A DNA stretch of 64,000 nucleotides from Myxococcales bacterium. Its GTDB lineage: Bacteria > Myxococcota_A > Polyangia > Polyangiales > Polyangiaceae. The stretch covers positions 62,001-126,000 of the forward strand of contig CAHJWM010000006.1 in assembly GCA_903642325.1 (NCBI GenBank), read 5' to 3'. Both the position numbers and the translations under genes were made by a program. Positions 53,682 through 63,586 of the stretch are shown in pieces (position 1 is the first letter of the stretch; each line of letters begins with the position of its first letter). A model generated the notes under the pieces. That model had not been told where the DNA came from. It was given only the letters and a program-made list of their open reading frames with translations, and made no database searches.

Positions 53682-55496
53682 GTGCGGCGCCGCCATTCGA
53701 TAGCGGGCGTCTGCTCGGCCTTCGGCTCGCTCGGCGTGCTCGCCCGCGCGGCGGCGGCGGCGCCAACGTCCCCGACTCACGAATACCGAGTCGACTTCGC
53801 GGCTGACCACGTCTCGGTCGATGGCGAGCTCGGTTCGCTAGAGCTCGACGGCAATGTGCGCGTGCAAGCGCAGCGATATCGGCTCAGGAGCGAGCACTTA
53901 CGCCTGCGACGCGGGCCGCGCGGGGTCGAGGTCGACGGCGCCGCCGACGTCGCGTTCTGCACCTGCGAGAGCCCACCGGTCCGGTTACGCGTCAGCCACG
54001 CCACGCTAGCTCCGCCCACGGATGCGCTCTTCGCCAATCCAAAGCTCGAGCTTTGGGGCTTACCGGTGCTCTGGCTGCCCGGCTTGTGGCTGCGCGCTCC
54101 GACGCGCAGTGGCCTGACCTTTCCGCGTTGGTCATACCGAGCGCGGGACGGCTTTTTCGTCGGCGGCGGGGCCTATTTCCCGCTGGCTAGCGATGATGGC
54201 CGCATCACTAAAAGCCTGAGCATCGGCGCGGGCGCCTATCTGCTGCATGGCGCCCGCCTCGAGGCCAAGCTCGACACCGAAAGAAGCTCGTCGCGCGTAG
54301 CGTGGGACCGCGTCGGTAACAGCGCCGTAGAAGTCGACGCGCACGGGAGCGCGGCCATGTCCGGGGCAACGTTTGCCTACCGCATCGATGCGTTGCGCGG
54401 CGCGCGCGCGCCCGTCGAGCCATCGCCTTTGGAAGTTGCCGCGCGCCGTACCGACCGCTTGCGCGTCAGCGTGCTGCACGTCGATGAGCTCGCAATTGGC
54501 TTTGGGTTGCGCGCGGACGCGCCGCGTGCGGGCGCTTTTCGTGACCTCGGTGCGGGTGGCCCGGAGCTCCATCTCGGGCTGTCCAGCAACCTGGGCCGAA
54601 ACACCGCTTACGATGCCTACGCGGTCGCGCGCATCAGCACGACCGCGGCAAATCACGCAGAAACGGCCGTCCTCGAGCGCGCTACGCTGAGCTCGAATGC
54701 GCGCCCCGGCCCCTTCGGGGTGTCCCTAACTGCGTCGCAAGCCGCGCAGCTGCGCCAAGCCGAGCTGAGCCGTGACGGCGACCTCCGCGGCGGGCTGCAG
54801 GCGCGCGTGGGTTTGCCGCTGATCCGGGACTACGGCGGGGTCCTGCACCTCGTCGAACCGCTCCTAGTCAGCCGCGCCCGGGTAGACGCGTCGCGCCAGG
54901 GGTTACGACGAACCAGCGGCGGCGAGCTCCTAGCCGCGGCAGGGGTGGACAGCTCGCTCGGCGAGCGCGCGACGCGGCAGGCGGCTAGTATTGCAGTGCG
55001 GGCGGGCGCCATCGCACGCTCGGGCGCAAGCGAGCTCGTCGCCATGACCCGCACCACCGCCGACGCTCGTGCAGTCGGCATCTCGCAGTCCTTCGCGGTG
55101 GCCTCGCTGACTGCGCGGCCGGCGGTCGCGTCCTTGAGCCGTGTCCGTGTCGGGCCGGCGGATGGGCTGCACCTGCGGGTCCGCGCGGACGGCACCAGTG
55201 GTGGCCCGAGCGCGAGCGTTCGCACGCTACTCGACGAAAACTGGTTCGACCCAGCCCGTCCTTTCCTGGATCGCGAGGGTTGGTCTGGCGGCAGCGAGGT
55301 TTCGCTGCCGTGGACGCGGGCGCTGTCGACCTCAGCTGCCTTGGACTACGACCTCACACGAAAGGCGCTGCTGGCGACCTGGTTCGGGTTTGGGTACCGC
55401 CATCCCTGTGGCTGCCTGGCGGTAGCAGGGTTCGCGGGCCATCGGGTGGGCCGCGACGGCGTGGATGCCTGGCTTGGCCTCGATCTCGCGCCATAA
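53682..55496 (+). CDS. LptD-like (OstA) outer-membrane protein
   Basis: 604 residues from a GTG. Signal peptide, then an OstA-like N-terminal stretch (YRVDFAADHVSVDGELGSLELDGNVRVQAQRYRLRSEHLRLRRG) and a beta-barrel with LptD-like features (KLELWGLPVLWLPGLWLRAPTRSGLTFPRWSYRARDGFFVGGGAYFPLA). LptD inserts lipopolysaccharide into the outer membrane, but this copy is shorter than the usual 750-850 residues and has no LptE or LptA beside it. The two Cys near CTCESPP could form a disulfide. It may be a divergent paralogue rather than the essential LptD. The GTG is 2 bp after the barrel-protein stop; the next gene starts right after its stop. Confidence 0.7.
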   Translation: MRRRHSIAGVCSAFGSLGVLARAAAAAPTSPTHEYRVDFAADHVSVDGELGSLELDGNVRVQAQRYRLRSEHLRLRRGPRGVEVDGAADVAFCTCESPPVRLRVSHATLAPPTDALFANPKLELWGLPVLWLPGLWLRAPTRSGLTFPRWSYRARDGFFVGGGAYFPLASDDGRITKSLSIGAGAYLLHGARLEAKLDTERSSSRVAWDRVGNSAVEVDAHGSAAMSGATFAYRIDALRGARAPVEPSPLEVAARRTDRLRVSVLHVDELAIGFGLRADAPRAGAFRDLGAGGPELHLGLSSNLGRNTAYDAYAVARISTTAANHAETAVLERATLSSNARPGPFGVSLTASQAAQLRQAELSRDGDLRGGLQARVGLPLIRDYGGVLHLVEPLLVSRARVDASRQGLRRTSGGELLAAAGVDSSLGERATRQAASIAVRAGAIARSGASELVAMTRTTADARAVGISQSFAVASLTARPAVASLSRVRVGPADGLHLRVRADGTSGGPSASVRTLLDENWFDPARPFLDREGWSGGSEVSLPWTRALSTSAALDYDLTRKALLATWFGFGYRHPCGCLAVAGFAGHRVGRDGVDAWLGLDLAP

Positions 55497-56717
55497 ATGG
55501 GGGCGAGCCGCCATTTTGGGCTCCGTTCGTCGGCAATGCCCGCGGGAGAGTCGCAGCATCCTCGCGATTCTAGTAACGTCATTAGCATCGTGTCGGAGAG
55601 CGAAAAGCCGTCTACGTCCGAGCCCGCGCTAGCGTCGCTAGTCGGCTTGACGATTGTCGTCGCCGACGACGACCGTATCGCGCGTGAGCTCTTGGCCGGG
55701 ATACTGCGCCGCCACGGCTTCGTCGTGGAAAGCGTGCCGGATGGTCAACTAGCGGTAGAGCGGGTAGCCAAGGGCGGCGTCGATTTGGTCCTCCTCGACG
55801 TTCTGATGCCACGGTTGTCCGGCCTCGAGGCATGTCGCCTGCTGAAGGGCATGACGAGCGACGGCTTCTTGCCCGTGGTCCTCGTTACTGCAAAGACCGA
55901 CACCGCCAGCCGCGTCGAGGGTTTGAAGATCGGCGCAGACGACTACGTGTGCAAACCGTTCGAGGAGGACGAGCTCGTGGCCCGCGTACAGGCCATGCTG
56001 CGCATCAAGCGGTCACATGACCACGTGATCGTATCGCGAGCCCGTCTGGAACAGCTGAGCCTGCATGACGACCTGACTGGCCTTTATAACTATCGCTACC
56101 TGCACGCGCGCTTGAACGAAGAGTTCAAACGCGCCGAACGCTACCATGACCCGCTCGCTTGTCTCGTGATCGACATCGATCGCCTGCAGGCGCACAACGA
56201 CGCCGGTGGTCGGGACGCGGGAGACCGCGTGCTACGCTTCGTTGCCGACACCATTCGGCGCTCGCTCCGCGAAGTGGACGTAGTGGCTCGCTTCGGCGGG
56301 GACGAATTTTTGGTCGTCCTGCCCAGCACCCATTTCGCGGGCTCGGTCACCGTCGCCGACCGGATCTTCCAGGACGCGAACCAGCGCATCGCGGGCTGGG
56401 AGCAGCGCTCAGCGCTCCCGGTTGCACTGTCGCTCGGCGTCGCGCTGTTTCCTTCGCGCGACGTGCGTACCAAAGATGCCCTCCTGCGCGGCGCAGACGC
56501 AGCGCTCCACGCCGCGAAGCGCGACGGTGGGAATCGAATTTGCGTCTATCAACAGCAGGGGCAAATGTACACGCCGGTCAGCGGTTTCAGCGTCACGGAA
56601 ACGGCACCAAAAGCGATCAAGCCCCGCTCCGACCGACCCTATTACCGCTCCGATCGGCCGACCGCGCCGTCCAGCGTCGCGCGCCCGCCGGTCACGCCCG
56701 AGAGGAAGCCGGAGTGA
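55497..56717 (+). CDS. REC-GGDEF diguanylate cyclase
   Basis: 406 residues. Residues 50-170 are an intact receiver ([11 protein letters not shown], Asp in [13 protein letters not shown], Lys in CKPFEEDE). Residues 185-350 are a GGDEF domain ([26 protein letters not shown]). The product-inhibition site REVD lies five residues before GGDEF, as in feedback-regulated cyclases. The enzyme makes c-di-GMP when the receiver is phosphorylated, by family analogy (PleD/WspR group). The ATG lies directly after the LptD-like stop; an internal ATG at 55536 is an alternative. It overlaps the next regulator by GTGA. Confidence 0.9.
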   Translation: MGASRHFGLRSSAMPAGESQHPRDSSNVISIVSESEKPSTSEPALASLVGLTIVVADDDRIARELLAGILRRHGFVVESVPDGQLAVERVAKGGVDLVLLDVLMPRLSGLEACRLLKGMTSDGFLPVVLVTAKTDTASRVEGLKIGADDYVCKPFEEDELVARVQAMLRIKRSHDHVIVSRARLEQLSLHDDLTGLYNYRYLHARLNEEFKRAERYHDPLACLVIDIDRLQAHNDAGGRDAGDRVLRFVADTIRRSLREVDVVARFGGDEFLVVLPSTHFAGSVTVADRIFQDANQRIAGWEQRSALPVALSLGVALFPSRDVRTKDALLRGADAALHAAKRDGGNRICVYQQQGQMYTPVSGFSVTETAPKAIKPRSDRPYYRSDRPTAPSSVARPPVTPERKPE

Positions 56718-58189
56718 CACTGTCGGTCCGACCGCGGCCCGGCGAGTCCGGGGCGGTGAAGCTCGAGGAAGCGCCACCGCGCGTACTGGTCGTCGACGAC
56801 GAGCCTACCTTACGCCGCACGCTTGCTCGCTTGCTGAACAGCCGTAACATGACGGTTTTGACGGCCGACGACGGGGCGCAGGCCATCGCGCTCTTGGCGC
56901 GCGAATCGGTCGATGTCGTGCTCGTCGACTTGATGATGCCGAACGTGGGCGGGCTCGAGCTCCTCGACCACGTGCGTGCGTCGCACGCAGGCGTGGAGGT
57001 CATCATGATGACGGCGTTCGGCGACGTCGAGACCGCGGTCAAGGCCGTGCGCGCGGGGGCTTACCACTTCCTCACCAAGCCTTTTCGCTCGAACGACGAG
57101 GTGGTGCTCACCGTCACCAAAGCGGCCGAGCGACGGCGGCTCGTCGACCGCGCGCTTCTGCTCGAGCGACGGCTCGAACAGATGGAGAAATTCGGGGAGC
57201 TGATCGGCAACTCCAGCGCTATGCAAGAGGTGTATCGGCTGGCGATCGGAGTCGCGCCGACATCTTCGACCGTGCTCATTCTAGGTGAGAGCGGCACGGG
57301 TAAGGAGCTCACCGCGCGCGCCATTCACGGCCATTCGGCGCGCGTCAGTAATCCGTTCGTTGCCGTCAATTGCTCCGCGATTCCCGTCGACCTCGTCGAG
57401 AGCGAGCTATTTGGGCACGTGCGCGGGGCCTTTACCGGTGCCACTGCCACCCGCGCCGGCCTGTTCGAATCGGCCGACCGCGGCACGTTGTTCCTGGACG
57501 AGGTCGGGGATTTGCCGCCGCTGGCGCAGGTCAAACTGCTGCGCGCGCTGCAGGAAGGCGAGGTCAAGCGCGTCGGTTCGAACGAGACGCGTATCGTCGA
57601 TGTGCGCGTGGTGGCCGCCACCAACGTCGACCTACGGAGCCGCATCGCCGCTGGGCGCTTCCGTGAGGATCTTTATTATCGCTTGAACGTCGTACCGATC
57701 TCGCTGCCTGCGCTTCGTGAGCGACGCGAGGATATTCCGCTGCTCGCCTATCACTTCTTGCAAAAGTATGCGTCGCGCTCCGGCAGCCAAGTGAAGAAGA
57801 TTTCACCGGACGCCATGCGCCTCTTGGCGGCGCATCATTGGCAAGGCAACGTACGTGAGCTAGAGAACGCCATCGAGCACGCTGTCGTATTCTGTCGGGA
57901 CGACACCATGACCCCGGGTGAGCTGCCGTTCGGCCGACCCAGCAATGGAGCGCCCGCTGATACCGCAGCGAGCAATGGCGCGGATGCTCCCAACGACACG
58001 CTTTTCGAGCTTCCTTACCGCGAGGCCAAGGAGCAGTCGCTCGAGGCCTTCGAGACCGCGTATTTCGTGCGCCTTTTGCAGCGCACGCAGGGCAACGTAT
58101 CGGAGGCAGCGCGCCAAGCCGGGCTCGACCGTTCGAATTTTCGGCGCGCGGTCAAGCGAGCTGGCGTAAGAGTTCGCGACGACGAATGA
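56714..58189 (+). CDS. sigma54-dependent response regulator (NtrC type)
   Basis: 491 residues from a GTG overlapping the previous stop, with a purine-rich AGAGGAAG upstream. Receiver ([10 protein letters not shown], Asp in VVLVDLMMP, Lys in TKPF), AAA+ domain with Walker A GESGTGKE, the complete GAFTGA loop in [13 protein letters not shown], Walker [13 protein letters not shown], the R-finger region DLYYRLNV, and C-terminal Fis-type HTH ([21 protein letters not shown]). This is the textbook active form, in contrast to the two NtrC-like proteins at the left of the window. It should activate sigma54 promoters when phosphorylated. Co-transcribed with the cyclase and the TolC-like gene (ATGA overlap). 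Confidence 0.93.
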   Translation: MTLSVRPRPGESGAVKLEEAPPRVLVVDDEPTLRRTLARLLNSRNMTVLTADDGAQAIALLARESVDVVLVDLMMPNVGGLELLDHVRASHAGVEVIMMTAFGDVETAVKAVRAGAYHFLTKPFRSNDEVVLTVTKAAERRRLVDRALLLERRLEQMEKFGELIGNSSAMQEVYRLAIGVAPTSSTVLILGESGTGKELTARAIHGHSARVSNPFVAVNCSAIPVDLVESELFGHVRGAFTGATATRAGLFESADRGTLFLDEVGDLPPLAQVKLLRALQEGEVKRVGSNETRIVDVRVVAATNVDLRSRIAAGRFREDLYYRLNVVPISLPALRERREDIPLLAYHFLQKYASRSGSQVKKISPDAMRLLAAHHWQGNVRELENAIEHAVVFCRDDTMTPGELPFGRPSNGAPADTAASNGADAPNDTLFELPYREAKEQSLEAFETAYFVRLLQRTQGNVSEAARQAGLDRSNFRRAVKRAGVRVRDDE

Positions 58190-59622
58190 CCCGTTCCTGG
58201 ATATTCGGCCGAGCGGGCACGCGTAGCGCTCTGCTCCGAGTTGCATGCCTAGTAGGGCTTTCTACCTCGGCTGGCCATGCGCGAGCGCAAGACTCTACCG
58301 AGGCCCTGAACGCTGCCGCAAGCTCGCTGCCGCTCGCCGCCCCGCATGCGCGCGTGTTGTCCTTGAGGCGATGTCTGGAGCTTGCCGTCTTGAACTACCC
58401 ACGGGTGGCGGAAGCGCGCGCACGCTTGCTGCAAAAACGGGCGCAGCTCGACCAAGCCTTCAGCGCACCGTACAGCGACTTCACGATGACGGGCGGCGTC
58501 GGTCCGGCCCCGACGGTGCGCGGCACGTCCGTCTACAGCCCGGACACGGACAAGGCCATCACCAACCACCTGGGTATTGCTTGGCAGCTCGGCGTGACGG
58601 GTGCAATTCCGCTTTGGACGTTCGGCAAGATCAGCAATCTTTGGGACGCGGCCGACGCGCAAGTGCGGGTCGGCGAGCACGAGGTGAAAAAAGAGCAAAA
58701 CGACGTGAAGCTTACCGTGCGCCGCGCGTATTACGGCGCGCAACTGGCACGCGATGCGCTCACGCTGCTGCGCGAAGCTTCCGGCCGCATCGATTCCTAC
58801 CTCGGGCGCATGCAAAAACAAGTCGATCACGGGGAGGGGGACGACGTCGCGCTGCTCAAGCTAAGGATGTACCGAGCGGAGCTCGATGCGCGTCAGAGCG
58901 AAGCCACGCGCCAAGAATCCATCGCCATTTCGGGCCTCCGCTTCCTCACGGGCGGTCCAGATGTCGAAGTGCCCGACGCGCCCCTCCAGCAAAGCAGCCA
59001 CCGGCTTGCCCCGCTCGCTCACTACCTGTCAGCGGCGCGCTTGTATCGCCCGGAAGTAAACATGGCGCGCGCGGGTGTGCTGGCGCGCGAAGCGCAGGCG
59101 CGCATGGAGCGCGCCAAGTATTTCCCCGATCTCGCGCTCGGTATGAGCTTCAATTACTCCGCCGCACCGCTGGTCGAAGACCAGAGAAACCCGTTCGTGC
59201 GCGACAACGCCAACTTCCTCAGCTACGGCGCGGCCCTCGTTTTCAGATACAAGCTCGATTTCTTGCCTCAGTCGGCTCGCCTGGCGCAAGCCAACGCCCA
59301 ACTCGAAGAACAGCGCGCGACCGAGCGCTACGCGTTGGGCGGTGTCGGTACCGAGGTGGAGCAAGCCTTTCTGGAAGCGGAAGACGCCGCGCGCCGTTTA
59401 GACGCCTACACGCGCGCTACGGGCTACGCCAAGCAGTGGCTAATCCAGATCCAAGAAGGCATCGACGTCGGCACCTACGAGAACGAAGATATCGTCGACC
59501 CCGCAAAAGAGTACGCTACCAAGCGCTTTTTACAGATGAACGCCACCTACGACTACAACATCGCGCTCGCCAAACTTGCCCAAGCGACGGGTTGGGAAGT
59601 CGTCACCGGCGCCGACGAATGA
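58186..59622 (+). CDS. TolC-family outer-membrane efflux protein
   Basis: 478 residues. A signal peptide ([15 protein letters not shown]) precedes the two-fold repeat of the TolC family: [33 protein letters not shown] at about residue 60, and [41 protein letters not shown] in the second half. Long helices with Ala heptads lie between barrel strands. It would be the outer-membrane part of an efflux or secretion system, but no inner-membrane pump or fusion protein is nearby, so its partner is unknown. Last gene of the run from 52495, overlapping the sigma54 regulator by ATGA. Convergent with the Fic gene. Confidence 0.88.
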   Translation: MTRSWIFGRAGTRSALLRVACLVGLSTSAGHARAQDSTEALNAAASSLPLAAPHARVLSLRRCLELAVLNYPRVAEARARLLQKRAQLDQAFSAPYSDFTMTGGVGPAPTVRGTSVYSPDTDKAITNHLGIAWQLGVTGAIPLWTFGKISNLWDAADAQVRVGEHEVKKEQNDVKLTVRRAYYGAQLARDALTLLREASGRIDSYLGRMQKQVDHGEGDDVALLKLRMYRAELDARQSEATRQESIAISGLRFLTGGPDVEVPDAPLQQSSHRLAPLAHYLSAARLYRPEVNMARAGVLAREAQARMERAKYFPDLALGMSFNYSAAPLVEDQRNPFVRDNANFLSYGAALVFRYKLDFLPQSARLAQANAQLEEQRATERYALGGVGTEVEQAFLEAEDAARRLDAYTRATGYAKQWLIQIQEGIDVGTYENEDIVDPAKEYATKRFLQMNATYDYNIALAKLAQATGWEVVTGADE

Positions 59623-59748
59623 GCCCCTCGCGCCAGCATTGTTTTTCGGACTTACGCTCGAGCTAAAGGGGGGCGCTCGCGCTCCAGCATCGCAGCTCGA
59701 AGCCCGAGCGGTAGCGAGCCCTGCCGCCCCCTACGGCCCAGCCCATGT

Positions 59749-61713
59749 TCAGTCGTCGCCGCTGTCATCGTCGGAATCGGTCTCGCTGTCGGAGTCCGAG
59801 TCGTCCATCTCTTGGTCGAGATACAGGTCGGAGTCGTCATCGCGCGCGGTCGCGGCCGCGGCCACCGCCGATGTCGGCTTCTCGGACTTCTCCGACTTTT
59901 CGTCGCCTTTGGGCGGCGAAGAAGAGCGTGACTTGGTGGCGTCGTGGTCTTCGATCTTCTTTTCGATGCTGAGGAGCGCATTCATGATCGACTCGCTCAC
60001 CATGGACACGATGACGGGTAGCTGGCCCTTCAACGCTTCGTAATAGCGTTGCCGCTCTGTAGAATGAATGATCGCCGGCGGGTGGCCCGCCCGCATCAAG
60101 AGCACGTTCATCAATAAGCGCGAGACCTTACCGCTGTCTTGCGGGAACGGAAATACGCGCAGCAGATCATAGTGGATGCGTGCCGCGATCCGGATCGGGC
60201 TCTTCAGCTTTTTCGGCTCCGGCCCGTTCAGCCAGTCGATCACCTGGCGCGCCTTGTACGCGATCTTGTCGGGCGCTGCGTACTCGTGAAAATACAAGCG
60301 ATGCTGCGGGATGTCCTTTCGGTACTTCACCGTCTTCACGTCGCCCTCCTCCGGGTGGAGGATGCAGTAGATCTTTTTGATCGTATCGACGCTGATGGGA
60401 ACGCGCTTCTTCTCCGACAGCTCGCGCACGTACTCGATGGCCTGCCGATGCCGGCGGATCTCGTCGCACACAGGCTGAAGCCCGGAGTCGGCGACCACGC
60501 TCATGTTCGGGTCAATCGCCGTCTTCAGCTCTTGAAAAGTGTACACGACGCCTTCCAACGCGCTGTCGTGATAGACCCACGACATCTCGAAGCTCTCGCG
60601 GTATTCGCGGTGAAACTGATCGTCGAGGCCGTTCAAACGCTCGTTGATAGTCGCCCAGCGCTCTTCGACCGAAAGCTGGGGCGGCGGAGGTGACGGAGGA
60701 GCGGCGGCAGCGGGCACGGGCAACGCCGGGGCGGCCTGCCGCGGCGGATCCTGCGCTATTTCCGGCAGGCGGGTACCGAGAAGCTTCTGCCGTTCCTCGA
60801 GCTCTTGGCGGCGAGTGGTGCCTGACTGATTGGGGATCGTGTCTGCGCGGTACTGACGAGTGGTGACGCCCCGGCCAATGCCATCCCCGCGCTGTGAGCG
60901 CTTGCTCGCGCGAGCAACTTTGCCCTCTAAGGCGCGCCGCGCGGCCTCGCGCTCGGCCCGGATGCGCTCGCGCTCGGTTTCCTTGGCTTTGCGGTAGGCT
61001 TCGCGCTCCGCATCTTTTGCCTTCTTCTCCTCGTCCTTCAGGCGCTTCGCTTCTTCGCGCGCGGCGTCCCGCTCGGCGATCTTCTGAAGCCGCTCTTCTT
61101 CGCGCTCACGCGCGATGCGCTCTTTTTCGGCGTCCTTGGCCTTTTGGGCGGCCACGCGCTCGGCGTCTTTGGCTTTCTGAGCGGCGACGCGTTCGGCTTC
61201 TTTTACTTTGAGCCCGGCCACGCGCTCGGCGTCTTTGGCTTTCTGCTCACGCGCGCGTTCTTTCTCGCGCTCTTTTTTCTCGCGCTCGGCGGCCTTGGCT
61301 TTGGCGGCCTTTTCGCGTTCGGCGTCTTTGCGGAGCTTTTCGCGTTCGCGCTCTTTTTTCTCGCGCTCGGCGGCCTTGGCTTTGGCGGCCTTTTCGCGTT
61401 CAGCGTCTTTGCGGAGCTTTTCGCGTTCGCGCTCTTTTTTCTCGCGCTCGGCGGCCTTGGCTTTGGCGGCCTTTTCGCGTTCGGCGTCTTTGCGGAGCTT
61501 TTTGCGATCCACCGGTGGCCGAGCGTCGGCCTTGGCGGCCTTTTTCTTGGCGGCCGTTCGCTTGGCGACTACGCGAGGCGCCTTTTTCGGCGCACGTTTG
61601 GGCTTTGCGGCCGGCTTTTTGGTCGCCGGCTTTTGGGCCTGTTTACGTCGATTAGGAGCGGCCTTCGCCTTGGCGCGGCCGTTCTTCGGAGGAGCTTTCT
61701 TTCGGACGGACAT
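59749..61713 (-). CDS. degenerate Fic-domain protein with repeated charged coiled coil
   Basis: 654 residues from the ATG at 61713. Residues 1-65 are Lys/Ala/Pro-rich, like a histone-H1 tail. About 65-275 is a highly charged Lys/Glu/Arg helix with a 27-residue repeat present three times (KLRKDAEREKAAKAKAAERE core). From about 370 a Fic region follows: SALEGV near the inhibitory helix position, then the catalytic loop. Active Fic enzymes have HPFx(D/E)GNGRxxR; here it reads FPFPQDSGKVSRL, so the catalytic His, the Asp/Glu, the Asn and the first Arg are changed. AMPylation activity is therefore unlikely. The C-terminus is acidic (DSDSDSETDSDDDSGDD). Function unknown; DNA or protein scaffolding is a guess. 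Confidence 0.8.
   Translation of the reverse strand: MSVRKKAPPKNGRAKAKAAPNRRKQAQKPATKKPAAKPKRAPKKAPRVVAKRTAAKKKAAKADARPPVDRKKLRKDAEREKAAKAKAAEREKKEREREKLRKDAEREKAAKAKAAEREKKEREREKLRKDAEREKAAKAKAAEREKKEREKERAREQKAKDAERVAGLKVKEAERVAAQKAKDAERVAAQKAKDAEKERIAREREEERLQKIAERDAAREEAKRLKDEEKKAKDAEREAYRKAKETERERIRAEREAARRALEGKVARASKRSQRGDGIGRGVTTRQYRADTIPNQSGTTRRQELEERQKLLGTRLPEIAQDPPRQAAPALPVPAAAAPPSPPPPQLSVEERWATINERLNGLDDQFHREYRESFEMSWVYHDSALEGVVYTFQELKTAIDPNMSVVADSGLQPVCDEIRRHRQAIEYVRELSEKKRVPISVDTIKKIYCILHPEEGDVKTVKYRKDIPQHRLYFHEYAAPDKIAYKARQVIDWLNGPEPKKLKSPIRIAARIHYDLLRVFPFPQDSGKVSRLLMNVLLMRAGHPPAIIHSTERQRYYEALKGQLPVIVSMVSESIMNALLSIEKKIEDHDATKSRSSSPPKGDEKSEKSEKPTSAVAAAATARDDDSDLYLDQEMDDSDSDSETDSDDDSGDD
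61263..61505 (-). repeat. 81-bp tandem repeat, three copies, inside the Fic gene
   Basis: The copies are spaced exactly 81 bp: matching anchors begin at 61321, 61402 and 61483. Base differences between copies are few. Each unit encodes 27 residues of charged helix, so copy-number change would keep the frame. Confidence 0.85.
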
Positions 61714-61962
61714 CGCGGAAATCAGCGGCAAAATAAGAGAACGGCTAGACCCTGACGCCGGCCGTCCGAGCGAACACCGAGCGCTCCCTCGAACCGCGGC
61801 GGGACCGGCGTCCCAGGGCCGAAGCCCTCGGCAACCTAATCGGCTGGCACACAATCCGTCAAGGTCCGTATCTCGTTGTTTGTTCTAAGCTGAGCGCGCC
61901 CCGCAAAGGCGCACGCGAGAGGACCGACACGCGCACGACCGGCCCGCGAATCTCGAAGCGAG
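61714..61962. other. 249-bp gap upstream of the Fic gene
   Basis: No coding pattern. It holds the Fic promoter region and the sequence downstream of the map stop. A 5-bp hairpin (GCGCC-ccgcaaa-GGCGC) is the only structure seen. Confidence 0.5.
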
Positions 61963-62778
61963 CTACTTGAAGTAGTCGGGGAAAATTTCGCTGTTAGCGA
62001 GCGGCCGGTTGCGCTCCGTCAGCACCTCTACGCCGCTCTCGGTCACGAGCACGGTATGCTCGAATTGAGCTGAAAGAGAGCCGTCTGACGTAACGGCGGT
62101 CCAGTCATCATCTAAAACGTCGACCTCCCACGAGCCGATGTTCACCATCGGCTCGATCGTGAAGGTCATGCCGGGCTTCAGCCGCTCGCCCTTCCCCCAG
62201 CGACCATAGTGCGCGACCTTTGGCTCGTCGTGAAACTTACGGCCGATGCCGTGGCCCACGAAGTCACGCACCACGGAGCACCCCTGACCCTCGGCAAACT
62301 CCTGAATCGCCGCGCCCAAATCGCCGAGCCGCGCGCCGGGGCGAACCTGGGCAATGCCCAAACAAAGCGAGCGCCGTGCCACCTCTACCACGCGGCGAGC
62401 CTCCTCACTGACCTTGCCCACGTAGAAGGTGGCCGAGGTGTCGCCGTGGAAGCCCTTGTAGATGTGAGTGACGTCGATATTGATGATATCCCCGTCGCGC
62501 AGCACGCGTTCGCCGGGGATGCCGTGACACACCACCTCATTCACCGAGGTGCAGACGCTTTTTGGAAACCCTTTGTAATTGAGCGGCGCCGGTCGCGCGC
62601 CCTGCTTGAGGGTGTGGGCGTGCACGAAGCTGTTGATCTCTTCCGTGCTCAGCCCTGGGCGCACGATCTCACCAACGGCGGAGAGGGTCTCTGCGGCGAG
62701 CTGCGACACGACCCGCATTGCGTCGATTTCGGCCGGCCCCTTGATTTCGACTGCTGAGCTACGAAAGTGCATGTCCAT
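61963..62778 (-). CDS. map: methionine aminopeptidase, type I
   Basis: 271 residues. It removes the initiator Met from nascent proteins. The metal ligands are all in place: Asp in INIDVTHIYKG, Asp in HGDTSATF, His in GHGIGRKFH, Glu in FTIEPMV and Glu in FEHTVLV, with the substrate-site His in VVCHGIPG. There is no N-terminal zinc-finger extension. The ATG at 62778 starts MDMHFRSS; an internal ATG two codons on is equally possible. Confidence 0.96.
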   Translation of the reverse strand: MDMHFRSSAVEIKGPAEIDAMRVVSQLAAETLSAVGEIVRPGLSTEEINSFVHAHTLKQGARPAPLNYKGFPKSVCTSVNEVVCHGIPGERVLRDGDIINIDVTHIYKGFHGDTSATFYVGKVSEEARRVVEVARRSLCLGIAQVRPGARLGDLGAAIQEFAEGQGCSVVRDFVGHGIGRKFHDEPKVAHYGRWGKGERLKPGMTFTIEPMVNIGSWEVDVLDDDWTAVTSDGSLSAQFEHTVLVTESGVEVLTERNRPLANSEIFPDYFK

Positions 62779-62823
62779 CTTCGTTGTAGCCTCGATTCGA
62801 GGCGCGGGGGAGTCGCAAGAGTA

Positions 62824-63444
62824 TCACCGTTTCGGGCCGGACGCCGCTCGAATCAGGGCAATGCGGGCGCGCAACTCGGGAAGGTTCGGCTCGCCGTGAA
62901 AATGCAGCACGACCTCATCGCTCGCGCGATAAGCGCGAGTCATGAGCAAAATTTCCTTGCCAACCCAGGCGCCGCCCACGCGGTCCAACCAGTGAAATGC
63001 CGGGTCTCTGGCTGATATCGTCAGAGAGACCGGTTCCGTCGGCAAGGGACCCGCCAGGCTGGCTAGGGGTCGGAAAACCAGCGAGTAGCGGCGCTTGTCG
63101 TCGACGCTTCCCTCACGCGATACGGTTGCTACTTTGACGACCCAAATATCTTCGGCAAGCCGCACGCGGTCGTTGAAATGCGGATCGTCGCCCGCTACGC
63201 CCGGCACGAACGCCGTCTCGAATAAGTGTCCGGAAAAGCTGTCGTCGAGCAAGGTCGCGTCTTCCGCGCCAAAGCTCGGCAGGCCCTCCGCCGGCGACCT
63301 TGGCGGCGGCGGTGGGCGGCACGCGACTGCGATCACCGCCACCAACAGTGCGACCCCTTTGACTGAGCGGCGAAGTAACAGCACGTGTCTGATGACTTTG
63401 GAAAAACTGACGAGCCGAGAGCGCTTGAATTCGATAAAGAGCAA
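62824..63444 (-). CDS. lipoprotein of unknown function
   Basis: Up to 206 residues; the start is uncertain. A basic region and a hydrophobic core end at a possible lipobox (VAVIAVAC) with Cys about residue 42, so the real start may lie about 20-25 residues downstream. After a Pro-rich linker the soluble part has no family I recognise (HFNDRVRLAEDIWVVKVATVSREG, and RRYSLVFRPLASL). Upstream of map on the same strand, 45 bp apart, and divergent from the exported protein gene at 63587. Confidence 0.55.
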   Translation of the reverse strand: MLFIEFKRSRLVSFSKVIRHVLLLRRSVKGVALLVAVIAVACRPPPPPRSPAEGLPSFGAEDATLLDDSFSGHLFETAFVPGVAGDDPHFNDRVRLAEDIWVVKVATVSREGSVDDKRRYSLVFRPLASLAGPLPTEPVSLTISARDPAFHWLDRVGGAWVGKEILLMTRAYRASDEVVLHFHGEPNLPELRARIALIRAASGPKR

Positions 63445-63586
63445 AAAGACCCGACGGGGCGACGCGACAGAGACTTATTCGAGGGGTGTCTTCGTCCAAC
63501 TGTCTGCTTGAGTGATTCGAGCGATGAGTGTTAAGTTTCCGTGCCGCTTCGCGGCGGGTAAGCTCGAAAATTTTCGGAGGATAGCA

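Noticed and set aside
58245-59666. Plus-strand open frame of 473 codons
   Set aside because: It lies in another frame of the TolC-like gene. Its product is Arg/Ser-rich with no domain.
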